The notes: generated by a model not told the origin, from the letters alone. 64,000 bases of DNA from Haloechinothrix alba (GCF_900188115.1 NZ_FZNW01000010.1:1-64000), one strand, 5' to 3'. Positions 1-8,862 are shown, numbered from the stretch's first letter. Program-made: numbers and translations.

Positions 1-59
1 AGGGGCGAATAGTTGTAAGAGTCACGACCAGGGCGCGGAGCGACACGACGCTCACCCTG

Positions 60-260
60 CCAGCCAGTCCCAGACCAGCCACCTGAAGACTCACAGTAGT
101 TGTGGTGGATGTTCCAGACCTTGATCGCGGCCGACCGTTCGTCTGCATTGGTGAAGGGCGGGCGTAGAGGAGTTCCTCGGCGAGCTCGTGGGTGATCCGC
201 TGAGCCGTGCACGTGTTCTCACGTCGCCAGGATTCGATCCGGTTGATCTCACCCGAGCAG
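60..260 (-). pseudogene. Eroded transposase/integrase C-terminal remnant
   Basis: Reading the minus strand, one frame gives EELLYARP. A second frame, one base off, continues with PFTNADERSAAIKVWNIHHNY. This resembles the C-terminal end of IS481/IS3-type DDE transposases, where a YAR-P-x-T stretch is followed by an ER-AAI-W-N-HYNY-RPH block. One missing C near position 145 would restore the frame. There is no catalytic core and no terminal inverted repeat in view, so this is a decayed end of an insertion element just outside the drug-exporter pair. Family assignment is by eye only. Confidence 0.45.
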
Positions 261-384
261 GGACGGCATTCGGGCTCGTGAGCGATCGGTCGAGTCTTGC
301 ACCTCTCCGCCGGTCGCCGTCTCCCCTCCGCGCTGAGTGGCGCGTTCCCGTGCGGCGCAACTCTGAGCTCTGCTGTCCTCATAT

Positions 385-423
385 GTTGAACTATGGTACA
401 ACTAGTACGTAAGTTCAACTAGT
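385..423. promoter_or_regulatory. Likely TetR-type operator in front of the MFS exporter
   Basis: GTTGAAC (385-391) and GTACAAC (396-402) form a near-perfect inverted repeat with a 4-nt spacer. CAACTAGT occurs twice, at 399-406 and 416-423, 17 bp apart, and AGTTCAAC (412-419) pairs with GTTGAACT (385-392). The cluster ends 13 bp before the exporter start, so a bound repressor would cover the promoter. The obvious candidate is the TetR protein encoded at 1998. Confidence 0.5.
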
Positions 424-436
424 TTTGGAGAGCACT

Positions 437-1993
437 ATGAGCCCGGAACCGTCGGCGCGTGCGGGGTGGCGGGCGTGGGGTGGTCTCGCGCTGTTGGCGT
501 TGCCGACCATGCTGTTGGGTCTCGACGTGACGGCGCTCTACCTCGTCATTCCGAGTCTTGCTGCGGACCTGGACCCCACGGCGACAGAGACGTTGTGGAT
601 CATGGACGCCTACGGCTTCTTCATCGCCGGGTTCCTGGTCACGATGGGGACGTTGGGTGACCGGCTCGGACGGCGCCGCATGCTGATGATCGGCATGACG
701 GCGTTCGGCGTGGCCTCGGTTCTCGCGGCGGTTGCCCCTAGTGCCTTGTGGCTGATCGTGGCTCGGGCGCTGCTCGGGGCGGCCGGGGCAACGCTGATGC
801 CCTCGACGCTGTCGCTGATCAGCAACATGTTCACCGACGTGCGGCAGCGAGCCTTGGCGATCGGCGTGTGGGCCACCGTGTTCGCGCTGGGGATGGCCGC
901 AGGCCCGATCGTGGGCGGCGTGCTGGTTTCCAGCTTCTGGTGGGGTGCGGTCTTTCTCATCGCCGTACCGATCGCCGCGCTGGTGCTGGTTGGTGCACCG
1001 GCGCTACTGCCAGAGTTTCGGTCCCGTGCCGGGCGGCTCGACCTGCTCAGCGTGGGGTTGTCCCTGGCGGCGATGCTGCCGATCATCTACGCGATCAAAC
1101 ACGTCGCGGCCCACGGCTTCGACGTGCAGGCGTTGGTCATGCTCCTTGTCGGCAGCGGCGCGACAGTCGGCTTCGTCCGTCGTCAACTGCGCCTGACAGA
1201 ACCGCTGCTCGATATGAAGCTCTTCACTACCAGCCGGGTCTTCTCCGCAGCCTTGACCATCCTCTTGATCGGTCTGGTCGGTTTTGGCGGGGTGATGTAC
1301 CTGGTCACCCAATACCTACAGCTCGTCGAGGGCCTGTCGCCCACGACGGCCGGGCTGTGGATGGGCCCACCCGCACTGGCCATGCTGCTCGGAGCTATCG
1401 GTGCGCCATTGCTGGCTCGTCGCCTCCCGCCGGGCATCGTCATGGCAGCCACTCTGGCACTGTCGCTATTCGGGTACGCCTTGCTTGCCCTCGCCGACAC
1501 CAATAGCAAGCTGAGCGTGGTCGCTGGATTCGCCTTCATCTACCTCGCGCTCGGGGTCATCGCCGCACTGGGAACCGATATTGTTGTGGGTGCGGCACCG
1601 GCAGAGAAATCCGGCTCTGCCGCTGCGCTATCGGAGACCGTGCAAGAGCTTGGCATCGCGGCAGGGGTGGCGCTCCTCGGCAGTCTCACCACGGCGATCT
1701 ATCGGACCACGGTCGAGGTTCCCTCCGGGCTGGCCTCATCCGCGGCCGAGGCGTACCGCGACAGCCTCTCCAGCGCATCGTCCGTCGCGAGCCAGCCGGC
1801 AGCTGAGAATCTCGAGAACGCACGCGCCGCATTCACAAGCGGGCTCAACACCGCCTCCATCGCAGCAGGAATCGCCATAGCGGCTGCTGCGCTAGCCTGC
1901 GTCGTGACACTGCGACACGTGCGGCCCCTCGGGGACATCCACCCTCAGCCGGAGCCGATAGCCTCGACTGACGGGAGCGACGAAATCCGGTGA
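437..1993 (+). CDS. MFS multidrug exporter, DHA2 (14-TM, EmrB/QacA-like) family
   Basis: This 518-residue membrane protein is a probable proton-driven drug or toxicant exporter. It shows the many hydrophobic segments expected of 14-TM DHA2 transporters, and the loop 2-3 signature GTLGDRLGRRRML at about residues 72-84. Family members exchange protons for lipophilic cations or antibiotics; the substrate here is unknown. ATG 437 is preferred over the in-frame TTG at 425 because GGAGAG sits just before it. It lies 4 bp upstream of a TetR gene, a typical exporter-repressor operon, behind a palindromic operator. Its codon choice looks less GC-biased than the neighbours, and a transposase remnant lies beside it, so it may have been acquired. 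Confidence 0.85.
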   Translation: MSPEPSARAGWRAWGGLALLALPTMLLGLDVTALYLVIPSLAADLDPTATETLWIMDAYGFFIAGFLVTMGTLGDRLGRRRMLMIGMTAFGVASVLAAVAPSALWLIVARALLGAAGATLMPSTLSLISNMFTDVRQRALAIGVWATVFALGMAAGPIVGGVLVSSFWWGAVFLIAVPIAALVLVGAPALLPEFRSRAGRLDLLSVGLSLAAMLPIIYAIKHVAAHGFDVQALVMLLVGSGATVGFVRRQLRLTEPLLDMKLFTTSRVFSAALTILLIGLVGFGGVMYLVTQYLQLVEGLSPTTAGLWMGPPALAMLLGAIGAPLLARRLPPGIVMAATLALSLFGYALLALADTNSKLSVVAGFAFIYLALGVIAALGTDIVVGAAPAEKSGSAAALSETVQELGIAAGVALLGSLTTAIYRTTVEVPSGLASSAAEAYRDSLSSASSVASQPAAENLENARAAFTSGLNTASIAAGIAIAAAALACVVTLRHVRPLGDIHPQPEPIASTDGSDEIR

Positions 1994-1997
1994 GACG

Positions 1998-2567
1998 ATG
2001 GCGGTTGAAGAAGACACGGAAGACGGGCGCAAACGTCGCGGCCAACGCCGCCGAGCCCAGATCATCGAGGCAACGCTCACGATTGTCCGCCGCGACGGTG
2101 CCACCGGCGTCACGCACCGAACCGTCGCCAAGGAGGCCGGCATCACGACCAGCCTGACTCTCTACTACTTCGCCACCCTGGACGACCTGCTGGTAGCAGC
2201 ACTGACCAGCGTCACCGATGCCTACACGCAGCGCATTCGCCAACTCATCGACACCGAGACCGACCCGCTCGACGGGCTCGCCCAGCTGATTGCCGAATCC
2301 GCCGGCCCCGGCCGTGAGCGCGCACTTGCCGAACGCGAGCTCTCCACACTGGCGGCTCGCCGACCCGTCCTACGCCCTGTAGCGCGCCGCTGGCGCGACA
2401 ACGTCGCGGAACTAGCCCGAACACAGACCGACGACCCCGACATCATCGAAGCCTTCGTCGCCCTATCGGACGGCCTCTGCACAGCCATCCTCCTCGACGA
2501 ACACGAAGCCGACCCGGACCACATCCGGGCAGTCCTCAGCAAAGCCCTCCCGAGATCCAGCCAATAG
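1998..2567 (+). CDS. TetR-family transcriptional regulator
   Basis: This is a 189-residue TetR regulator. After an Arg-rich start (KRRGQRRRAQIIEA), the helix-turn-helix lies at about residues 34-62, with VTHRTVAKEAGITTSLTLYY showing the usual TetR recognition helix and YYF motif. The C-terminal half is a helical ligand-binding domain with no recognisable subfamily. It starts 4 bp after the exporter stop, so it is probably co-transcribed and represses the exporter and itself through the repeats at 385-423. The inducer is probably an exporter substrate. Confidence 0.88.
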   Translation: MAVEEDTEDGRKRRGQRRRAQIIEATLTIVRRDGATGVTHRTVAKEAGITTSLTLYYFATLDDLLVAALTSVTDAYTQRIRQLIDTETDPLDGLAQLIAESAGPGRERALAERELSTLAARRPVLRPVARRWRDNVAELARTQTDDPDIIEAFVALSDGLCTAILLDEHEADPDHIRAVLSKALPRSSQ

Positions 2568-2628
2568 CCCAATTGGTCACAGCAGTCAGCACCCCAATTC
2601 GCGTCACGAATGTCCCACCCCGCAACAG

Positions 2629-2775
2629 CTAGTCGGGTGGTTCGATGTAGCCGTCCTCGTCACTGGTGACGTCGTCGACGATGTGCTGCTCCTCGTCAGG
2701 GTGTTCGGGTAGGGGTTCGTCGTCGGGGACGAACTCGAGATCCGGATCCACCGGTCCTCCCGGCTGACCACTCAT
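2629..2775 (-). CDS. Small acidic protein, unknown
   Basis: This is a 48-residue, strongly acidic protein (MSGQPGGPVDPDLEF... ending GYIEPPD), rich in Asp, Glu and Pro and without hydrophobic segments. The ATG at 2775 is supported by a near-consensus ribosome binding site, GAGGAGGT, a few bases upstream. I recognise no family. It diverges from the flavoprotein at 2910. Small acidic proteins like this are common in actinomycetes. Function unknown. Confidence 0.6.
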   Translation of the reverse strand: MSGQPGGPVDPDLEFVPDDEPLPEHPDEEQHIVDDVTSDEDGYIEPPD

Positions 2776-2909
2776 CGTTACCTCCTCGAGGGTCGACGCC
2801 GGACGGTCGTGGTACAGGAATACCCGCCCGCTGCCGGTACACAAACCTCGCACCAGCGGCGACGGCCATCTACAGTGGTGGACACGCCATCGCGTGGAGG
2901 GCCGAGCGG

Positions 2910-4430
2910 ATGACCGAGACATCAGCAGGGCACCTACCGGAGCAGGTGCGGATCGCGATCGTGGGAAGCGGATTCTCCGGGCTGGGCATGGCCATACGCC
3001 TCAAGCAAGCCGGCATCCACGACTTCGTGGTGCTGGAGCGCCGCGAGAGCGTCGGCGGGACGTGGAACGACAACACGTACCCGAACTGCGGCTGCGACGT
3101 TCCCTCCCACCTGTACTCCTTCTCGTTCGCGCCGAAACCGGACTGGAGCCGTACCTACTCGAACCAGCCGGAGATCTGGCGTTACCTCGCCGACTGCGCC
3201 GAGGAGTACGGGGTCACCGACTACATCCGGTACGGCGTCGAGGTGCGCTCGGCAGCCTGGGACGGCTCGGCTCTGCGGTGGCGGGTCACCACCGACAGCG
3301 GCACCCTGTCGGCCCAGGTGGTGATCAGCGCGATGGGGCCGCTGAACGAGCCCCGCTACCCCGACATCGACGGTCTGGACAGCTTCCAGGGCACGATGTT
3401 CCACTCCGCGCGCTGGAACCACGAGCACGACCTGCGGGGCAAGCGGGTCGCCTCGGTCGGGACAGGCGCATCGGCCATCCAGTACGTCCCGGCGATCGCG
3501 CCCGACGTCGAGCAGCTGTACGTCTTCCAGCGCACCGCACCCTGGGTGGTGCCGCACACCGACCGCCCCCTCACCGAGGTGGAGCGCCGCCTGTACCGCT
3601 CGTTCCCTCCGTTGCAGCGGCTGGCCAGGGCGGGCGTCTACGTGGGGCGCGAGCTGATGGTGCCGGGTTTCGTGAAGTACCCGAAGCTGATGCGCGGGCT
3701 GGAGTGGCTCGCGCTCGGCCACATGCGCCGCCAGCTGCGTGACCCCGAGCTGCGCCGCAAGGCGACGCCGGACTACACCATCGGGTGCAAGCGGATCCTG
3801 CCGTCGAACGCGTGGTACCCGGCCCTCGAACGGTCCAACGTCGAGCTGGTGACCGGTGGGGTGCGCGAGATCCGCGCGAACTCGGTGGTCGGCTCCGACG
3901 GCACCGAGTACCCGGTGGACACGATCGTGTTCGGCACCGGGTTCCACGTCACCGACATGCCCGCGGCGCACCAGGTGTACGGCAGGGCCGGCAGGCGCCT
4001 CGACGAGATGTTCCGCGGCAGCCCGCGCGCCTACCTGGGGACCACATTCGCCGGATTCCCCAACATGTTCATGATGCTGGGGCCGAACACCGGGCTCGGC
4101 CACACCTCGATGGTCTACATGATCGAGTCCCAGATCAGCTATATTCTCGGTGCGCTACGCGAGATGAACCGGCGCGATGCGCACACCGTCGAGGTGCGCG
4201 CCGATGTGCAGGACGGTTTCAACCGCTGGGTCGACGGCAAGATGCAACCGACCGTATGGCAGACGGGTTGCTCGAGCTGGTATCTGGACAGCACCGGTCG
4301 TAACGCGACGCTGTGGCCGGACTGGACGTGGCGGTACCGGCATCGCATGGCACGCTTCGACCCCAGCGACTACGAGTTCGTCGTGCGATCCCCCAGGGAA
4401 CGAGCGGGCGCCATCGAGGTCGCGGGCTAG
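2910..4430 (+). CDS. Flavin-containing monooxygenase, Baeyer-Villiger type
   Basis: This 506-residue FAD/NADPH enzyme probably inserts oxygen into a ketone or oxidises a soft nucleophile. The FAD Rossmann motif GSGFSGLGMA is at residues 19-28, followed by the GTW motif (VGGTWNDNTYPNCGCD). The Baeyer-Villiger fingerprint FQGTMFHSARW lies near residue 157, and the NADPH motif VGTGASA near residue 188. The pattern G-C-x-C-D-V-P-S-H is typical of cyclohexanone-type enzymes. GGAGGG precedes the ATG. It is monocistronic and convergent with the STAS gene. Substrate not predictable. Confidence 0.88.
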   Translation: MTETSAGHLPEQVRIAIVGSGFSGLGMAIRLKQAGIHDFVVLERRESVGGTWNDNTYPNCGCDVPSHLYSFSFAPKPDWSRTYSNQPEIWRYLADCAEEYGVTDYIRYGVEVRSAAWDGSALRWRVTTDSGTLSAQVVISAMGPLNEPRYPDIDGLDSFQGTMFHSARWNHEHDLRGKRVASVGTGASAIQYVPAIAPDVEQLYVFQRTAPWVVPHTDRPLTEVERRLYRSFPPLQRLARAGVYVGRELMVPGFVKYPKLMRGLEWLALGHMRRQLRDPELRRKATPDYTIGCKRILPSNAWYPALERSNVELVTGGVREIRANSVVGSDGTEYPVDTIVFGTGFHVTDMPAAHQVYGRAGRRLDEMFRGSPRAYLGTTFAGFPNMFMMLGPNTGLGHTSMVYMIESQISYILGALREMNRRDAHTVEVRADVQDGFNRWVDGKMQPTVWQTGCSSWYLDSTGRNATLWPDWTWRYRHRMARFDPSDYEFVVRSPRERAGAIEVAG

Positions 4431-4473
4431 CGATGCGGGCCCGGCAGGCGGCCGGACCCGAGTTCGACGGCTA

Positions 4474-4845
4474 TCACCGGCTCGCCACCAGGTCCGTGTG
4501 CGAGGCCACCGCCTCGTCCACGGTCGAGAAGCGCTCGACCTGCCCGGCGAAGTTCGCCGCCCGCAGCGCCCGTTCGACGCAGTGCGGGTTTCCCACCAGG
4601 CAGAACCGCCCACCACGGGCATGCATCCGGCGGCTCGCGGCCAGGATGTTTTCCACCGCGCTGATGCCGAGGAAGTGCACCCGGGAGACATCCAGCGCGA
4701 CCATGGTTACCGCGCACGACAGTCTCGGCGCGAGCAGGTCGTCCAGCCGCCCGACGGTGGCGGCGTCCACCACCCCCGCAGCCGTGACGACCGCAACATC
4801 CTGGGTCGGGTGATCGAGTGAGAGGTCGATCGTGTCAGGTCGCAT
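4474..4845 (-). CDS. STAS-domain protein, anti-sigma factor antagonist type
   Basis: This 123-residue protein is a single STAS domain of the SpoIIAA/RsbV class, which bind and inhibit anti-sigma kinases when unphosphorylated. The central segment LDVSRVHFLGISAVENIL corresponds to the conserved D-S-x-V-x-F-D-S-S block around the phosphorylated Ser. Here the usual Asp-Ser-Ser is Gly-Ile-Ser, so only one of the two conserved serines remains. A GGAGGAG site precedes the ATG at 4845. No anti-sigma kinase or sigma factor gene is adjacent, so its partner is elsewhere. Confidence 0.8.
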   Translation of the reverse strand: MRPDTIDLSLDHPTQDVAVVTAAGVVDAATVGRLDDLLAPRLSCAVTMVALDVSRVHFLGISAVENILAASRRMHARGGRFCLVGNPHCVERALRAANFAGQVERFSTVDEAVASHTDLVASR

Positions 4846-4949
4846 GGCTGTGCTCCTCCCACGGCTCGGGTGAGGTACACAGTTCCTCTCTACTAGCGAA
4901 GCCCCGGACGTTCAACCGGTGTGCGGCCACCCACTCAGGGAACGCCTGC

Positions 4950-5114
4950 TCACTCGGCGTCGTCGGCCGGCGCCTGCCCGACCCCGTAGTCGGGTAGGTC
5001 ACCGCCGCCGTCACCGTCGCCGCCGTCCGGGCAGCCGGTAGCCAGGAGTGCCGTGGCGGCGACGGCGAGTGTGAGCCTGGCGAGCGAACGTGCGCGTGCA
5101 GATGCCGATGTCAT
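4950..5114 (-). CDS. Short secreted lipoprotein, unknown
   Basis: This is a 54-residue product with a classical lipoprotein signal: basic start (MTSASARARSLAR), hydrophobic core (LTLAVAATALLATG) and a lipobox ending in Cys at residue 28 (LLATGC). The mature part is only about 27 residues, Gly- and Asp-rich and acidic at the end. GGGGAA lies about 12 nt before the ATG. It diverges from the site-2-protease gene. No family recognised; the lipobox is the main support. Confidence 0.55.
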   Translation of the reverse strand: MTSASARARSLARLTLAVAATALLATGCPDGGDGDGGGDLPDYGVGQAPADDAE

Positions 5115-5309
5115 GCCCAGTGGGTTCCCCGTGGTCACGGACGCCAAACGGGGCGGCGCGGCGGCGGGAACGAGCGGATACTGGGGGACGAGAGCGGGCG
5201 GATGCATACGGGTACCGGGCCGCGGGGTAACCGAGTACCGGGGCGAACACGCCGGCTGCGGTGCGGCGGGAACCACGCGGCCAGGGATGACGGCCAACGG
5301 GAGTGAACC

Positions 5310-6476
5310 ATGACAGCCACTGTCACGCTCGGACGGATCGCCGGAGTCCGCATCGGGCTGCACTGGAGCGTGCTCGGGATCGTCGCGGTCCTGGCAGGCG
5401 CGGGGTTCGCGCGCTGGCCGGAGATCGTGCCCGGTTACTCCTCCGTGGCGTATGCGGTGGCCGCCGTCACCGGCGCCGTGCTGTTCCTGGTCTCGCTGCT
5501 GGTGCACGAGCTGAGCCACGCGCTGGTCGCGCGCAGGCACGGCATCGCGGTTGACGGGATCACGCTGTGGCTGCTCGGCGGTGTCGCGCGGTTGCGCGGG
5601 GAGGCGTCCAGGCCGCGCGCCGAGCTGCGCATCGCCGGGGTGGGGCCGCTGGCCAGCGTCGTCGTGGCGGTGCTTTTCGGGCTGCTGGCGTGGGTATCGA
5701 CGATTCTCGGTATCGCCGGGCTGGTCACCGTCGTGCTGTCCTTCCTCGCCCTGATCAACGTCGTGCTCGCGATCTTCAACCTGATCCCGGCCGCACCGCT
5801 GGACGGCGGTCGGATCCTGCGTTCGGCCCTGTGGGCGTGGCGAGGTGACCGGTACCGCGCTGCGGTGTGGAGCGCGCGTGCCGGTAAGGGTTTCGGGTTC
5901 GGCCTGATCGTGCTCGGCGGTGTATGGGTACTCACCACAGCGGGGCCGGACGGCATCTGGTGGATACTCATCGGTCTGTTCATCGTGACCGTGGCTACCG
6001 CCGAGGAGCAGCAGGCCCGGACGAGCGTCGCGCTGGCAGGCGTGCGCGTGCGGGACGCGATGACGCCGCGGCCGTGCCGGGTGGACGGCTCCACCGGCGT
6101 CACGACGTTCCTCAGCGAGGTCGCCCCGGTCCGCAAGCACTCGGCGTTTCCCGTGGTGGACGCCTCCGGCAGGCCGTGCGGTCTGGTCTCCGTCGAGCAG
6201 GCCGGGAAGGTCCGCGCGGAGCGCAGGCACGTCACCACGCTCGCCGAGGTGGCTGCCTCGCTCGCGGACGTTCCGGTCGTCGGGCCGGACGAGGCGTTGA
6301 CCGACGTGCTGCCCCGGTTGGACGGCAGTGCGGGCGGGCGGGCGCTCGTCGTCGAGGACGGCGCGCTCGTCGGCATCCTGACCTCGCGTGACGTCAGCAT
6401 GATCAGCACGCTGCGAGGCCTCGACGGCAGCGCAGGTGGGCGTGGCGCGGGAACGGTATTCCGGCCGGCCGGGTAG
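5310..6476 (+). CDS. Site-2 protease (M50) with two CBS domains, Rip3-like
   Basis: This is a 388-residue integral membrane zinc metalloprotease. The active-site helix HELSH is at about residues 65-69, and the second zinc-ligand motif NLIPAAPLDGGR at about 156-167, both in hydrophobic segments. A pair of CBS domains follows from about residue 250 (VRVRDAMTPRPC... LVGILTSRDV). This architecture matches mycobacterial Rip3 and related archaeal-type S2P enzymes, which cleave membrane-bound substrates within the bilayer. CBS domains often sense adenine nucleotides. GGGAG precedes the ATG. A hydrolase gene follows 33 bp later and may be co-transcribed. Confidence 0.9.
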   Translation: MTATVTLGRIAGVRIGLHWSVLGIVAVLAGAGFARWPEIVPGYSSVAYAVAAVTGAVLFLVSLLVHELSHALVARRHGIAVDGITLWLLGGVARLRGEASRPRAELRIAGVGPLASVVVAVLFGLLAWVSTILGIAGLVTVVLSFLALINVVLAIFNLIPAAPLDGGRILRSALWAWRGDRYRAAVWSARAGKGFGFGLIVLGGVWVLTTAGPDGIWWILIGLFIVTVATAEEQQARTSVALAGVRVRDAMTPRPCRVDGSTGVTTFLSEVAPVRKHSAFPVVDASGRPCGLVSVEQAGKVRAERRHVTTLAEVAASLADVPVVGPDEALTDVLPRLDGSAGGRALVVEDGALVGILTSRDVSMISTLRGLDGSAGGRGAGTVFRPAG

Positions 6477-6509
6477 GCCGTAGCGACCGGTGTTGGCGAG
6501 GAGGACGGT

Positions 6510-7172
6510 ATGACGGAGTCGTTGCGGTTCCAGGTGGACGGCGCCCTGCTGGAAGGCGATCTCACCCTTCCGGACGGGGCGCAGGGGCTCGTGGTCTTCG
6601 CGCACGGTTCGGGCAGTTCACGGCACAGCACCCGGAACAAGGCGGTGGCGCGGCCGCTGCAGGACAGGGGGCTTGCGACGTTGCTGTTCGACCTGCTGCA
6701 CGCCGAGGAGGAGCGGGAGGACGCCCGGACCGGTCGGTTCCGGTTCGACATCGCGTTGCTGACCGGGCGGCTGATCCACGTGATCGACCAGGTGTCCACA
6801 TGCGACCGGACGCGGGGGCTGTCACTCGGCCTGTTCGGGGCGAGTACTGGGGCGGCGGTCGCGCTGCTGGCCGCCGCGCGCCGTCCCGACCTGGTCTCGG
6901 CGGTCGTTTCCCGTGGCGGGCGTCCCGACCTCGCAGGCGAGGAGGCGCGGCAGGTGCGCGCGCCCACCCTGCTCATCGTCGGCGGGCGGGACGAGCACGT
7001 TCTCGAGCTGAACCAGGAGGCCGCGCGCAGGCTCGTCGCGCCGCACGAAGTACGGGTCGTGCCGGGTGCCACGCACCTGTTCGAGGAGGCCGGTGCGCTC
7101 GACCAGGTCGCCGACTGGGCGGGCGAGTGGTTCATCGGGCACGGCTCGGGCACGCGTGCCGCAGCGGGTTAG
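6510..7172 (+). CDS. Alpha/beta hydrolase, dienelactone-hydrolase-like
   Basis: This is a 220-residue alpha/beta hydrolase. The oxyanion region is VVFAHGSGSSRHSTRN at residues 30-45, and the nucleophile elbow is GASTG (Ser near residue 112). The acid is probably in GGRDEHV and the His in GATHLFEE. Close relatives are annotated as dienelactone hydrolase family or phosphoribosyltransferase-linked hydrolases. GAGGAGG precedes the ATG. Its last 4 bases overlap the stop of the convergent gene at 7169. Substrate unknown. Confidence 0.82.
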   Translation: MTESLRFQVDGALLEGDLTLPDGAQGLVVFAHGSGSSRHSTRNKAVARPLQDRGLATLLFDLLHAEEEREDARTGRFRFDIALLTGRLIHVIDQVSTCDRTRGLSLGLFGASTGAAVALLAAARRPDLVSAVVSRGGRPDLAGEEARQVRAPTLLIVGGRDEHVLELNQEAARRLVAPHEVRVVPGATHLFEEAGALDQVADWAGEWFIGHGSGTRAAAG

Positions 7173-7513
7173 CCCGATGCCTGACCCGGTTCGCGCGGAG
7201 ACTGGCCGGGGTTGTTGGTGTTGTAGGCGAGTTCCTCGGCGTGCGCGAGCGCCTCGTCCAGCACCCGCTGTTCGCGTTCGTCCAGCTCGGCGCGCAGCTG
7301 TGGTCCCGCTGCCCGGATGAGGACGATGAGCCGCTTCGCGATGCCGCGTGCCAGGGTCAGCCGGACCCGGTCGGTGGCCAGCTCGCGCTGCGACTCGGTG
7401 ATGAGTTTGCGGTAACGGTGGTTGAGCTCGGCGTGCCGGTCGAGGAGGTCGAGCGCGCCGCTGACCGCGGTGAGCTGCTCCGTGGGTATGCCTGCATCCG
7501 ATGGGTCCGTCAC
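7169..7513 (-). CDS. Small helical protein, unknown
   Basis: This is a 114-residue, mostly helical product (TEQLTAVSGALDLLDRHAELN...). It is rich in Arg, Leu and Glu and ends in a polar tail (NTNNPGQSPREPGQASG). The GTG at 7513 is chosen because the reading frame upstream loses coding character and has no ATG; no good ribosome site is visible. The amphipathic heptads suggest a helical bundle or coiled coil. It converges with the hydrolase, sharing 4 bp at the stops. No family recognised. Confidence 0.5.
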   Translation of the reverse strand: MTDPSDAGIPTEQLTAVSGALDLLDRHAELNHRYRKLITESQRELATDRVRLTLARGIAKRLIVLIRAAGPQLRAELDEREQRVLDEALAHAEELAYNTNNPGQSPREPGQASG

Positions 7514-7685
7514 GTCCGGCGAGCATACGCCGCCCGCGTGGCCACGGGGTGGCAGGTCTCGCCCGGTGACGTGTGGGCTGTGGCACCCGCCTTCTGTACG
7601 AGTGCTTCGATGTGCGGATACTGGAAGGTGTACCCGGCTCGGTGTCGGCCCGGGGACAGGTGAGCGTGTGGAAAGGTGCCAGCAG

Positions 7686-7880
7686 GTGAAGGTCAGTGTC
7701 GATCCCGACGTGTGCGACGCCCGGGGCCAGTGCGCGGTCGTCGACAGCGAGCTGTTCACCCTCGCCGAGGAGGGCTTCAGCGACATCGGCGAGGGCAAGC
7801 CGGTGCCGCCCGGCAAGGAGGACGTCGCCGAGCAGGGTGTCGAGATCTGCCCCGTCCAGGCGTTGTCCATCGACGAGTAG
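7686..7880 (+). CDS. Ferredoxin with one [3Fe-4S]/[4Fe-4S] cluster
   Basis: This is a 64-residue acidic ferredoxin with three cysteines at 10, 16 and 55, in the arrangement C-x5-C ... C-P. It is the actinobacterial single-cluster type, usually [3Fe-4S], that passes electrons to cytochromes P450 or other oxidoreductases. The GTG at 7686 is supported by GGAAAGG about 9 nt upstream and by matching the family N-terminus (VKVSVDPDVC). No P450 or ferredoxin reductase gene is adjacent, so its partner lies elsewhere. Confidence 0.85.
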   Translation: MKVSVDPDVCDARGQCAVVDSELFTLAEEGFSDIGEGKPVPPGKEDVAEQGVEICPVQALSIDE

Positions 7881-8095
7881 CCGGTATCGCGGGTGGCAGG
7901 CGGTGCTCGTTGTGACTACGAGCCGTATCGGCCCGCCATGAGTCGAAGGTCCAGCAGGCGTAGCGGGCGCGTTTTGCGTCTCCGTTTTCAGCGCAGCCCA
8001 GCTGCGCCGTGACGAATATCCCGAGCGCGGCTTCGTGCAAGCGATGGCTCTGCGATTGCGCCTTGATCGAAGCCCGCTTCTCTCCGGAGTGGCGC

Positions 8096-8461
8096 TCATC
8101 GCATCGCCCGGCCCGGTACCCACAGCCCGTCGGGCGCGCGCAGCCTGCGGCGCGGCGCGCCGGGCCGGTCGTTGTCGGGTAGCTCCAGGAGCGCGTCGAT
8201 CACCTCGGCCACGGTTCCCGAGCGGTGCCACAGGGGTTCCGGTTCGATCTGCGCTCCCGGTGCCGGGTAGCGCGCTGCGATGGCCTCATGCATGCCGTGG
8301 ACCAGGAAGGTGTCCATGACCCCGGCACGCCACCGCTGCGCGTACAGCGCGTCGACTACGGCGCCGCTGGAGTCGTACAGGTGCCGGAAGGTGAAGCCTG
8401 CGGTCACGCTGCGGCGCAGCGCCTCGATGTGCGGCCGCTCCTCGTCGCTGTGCGGGTGCAT
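8096..8461 (-). CDS. Unknown protein, coupled to the upstream gene
   Basis: This 121-residue protein begins MHPHSDEERPHIEAL and has a middle part with many aromatic residues (GFTFRHLYDSSG, WRAGVMDTFLVHG). It is not membrane-bound. Its ATG overlaps the stop of the gene at 8461 (ATGA), so the two are probably translationally coupled. They sit divergent to a helix-turn-helix/DUF397 pair. No domain recognised. Confidence 0.6.
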   Translation of the reverse strand: MHPHSDEERPHIEALRRSVTAGFTFRHLYDSSGAVVDALYAQRWRAGVMDTFLVHGMHEAIAARYPAPGAQIEPEPLWHRSGTVAEVIDALLELPDNDRPGAPRRRLRAPDGLWVPGRAMR

Positions 8462-8862
8462 CAGCGACGCGCATCCTCGCCGGGGTGCTCGTCATGGGGC
8501 GCGGCGGCCCCCGAGGGGGTCGGGGTCGCCTCGGGAGTCGCCGCGCCGGGGTCCCGGCGCGCGGGCGCGTAGGCGCGGGCTCGCGCCCGGGCCGGGAGCT
8601 GGGGGAGCACGCTGTCGATCTCCTCGCGCGTGTAGCCCCACAGCGGGGCGCCGACGTACAGCCGCGCGGCGATGTCGCAGGCCGTACAGGTGGGGAACGG
8701 TCCGAGCGTGTGCCGTCTCGGGGCGGTGTCGGCCTCGGTGACCGTAACCGGCTCGGTGTGCCCGAGCGCGGCCACGGTGTCCCCGGCCCTGTTCGGGCAC
8801 GGGCCGCGCAACCAGTAGGCGTGCAGCGCGCCGCATGCTTCCTGCCAGCGGATCTCGGCCAT
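8461..8862 (-). CDS. Unknown protein with a Cys-x2-Cys motif
   Basis: This is a 133-residue protein. Residues 1-100 look folded (MAEIRWQEACGALHAYW; FPTCTACDIAARLYVG, with a CTAC pair). A low-complexity tail rich in Ala, Pro and Arg follows. The CTAC pair and other cysteines (residues 10 and 22) could bind metal, but no known zinc-finger family fits. First gene of a two-gene unit transcribed away from the regulator at 9033; the stretch between them carries the TTGCAAG palindrome. Function unknown. Confidence 0.55.
   Translation of the reverse strand: MAEIRWQEACGALHAYWLRGPCPNRAGDTVAALGHTEPVTVTEADTAPRRHTLGPFPTCTACDIAARLYVGAPLWGYTREEIDSVLPQLPARARARAYAPARRDPGAATPEATPTPSGAAAPHDEHPGEDARR

Noticed and set aside
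91..412. Open frames of 74-89 codons on both strands at the left edge
   Set aside because: Both have composition typical of non-coding high-GC DNA; the meaningful signal there is the frameshifted transposase-like segment.
4950..6605. Long minus-strand frame running from the lipoprotein across the site-2 protease
   Set aside because: Only the last 54 residues look real (signal and lipobox); the rest is antisense to a conserved protease.
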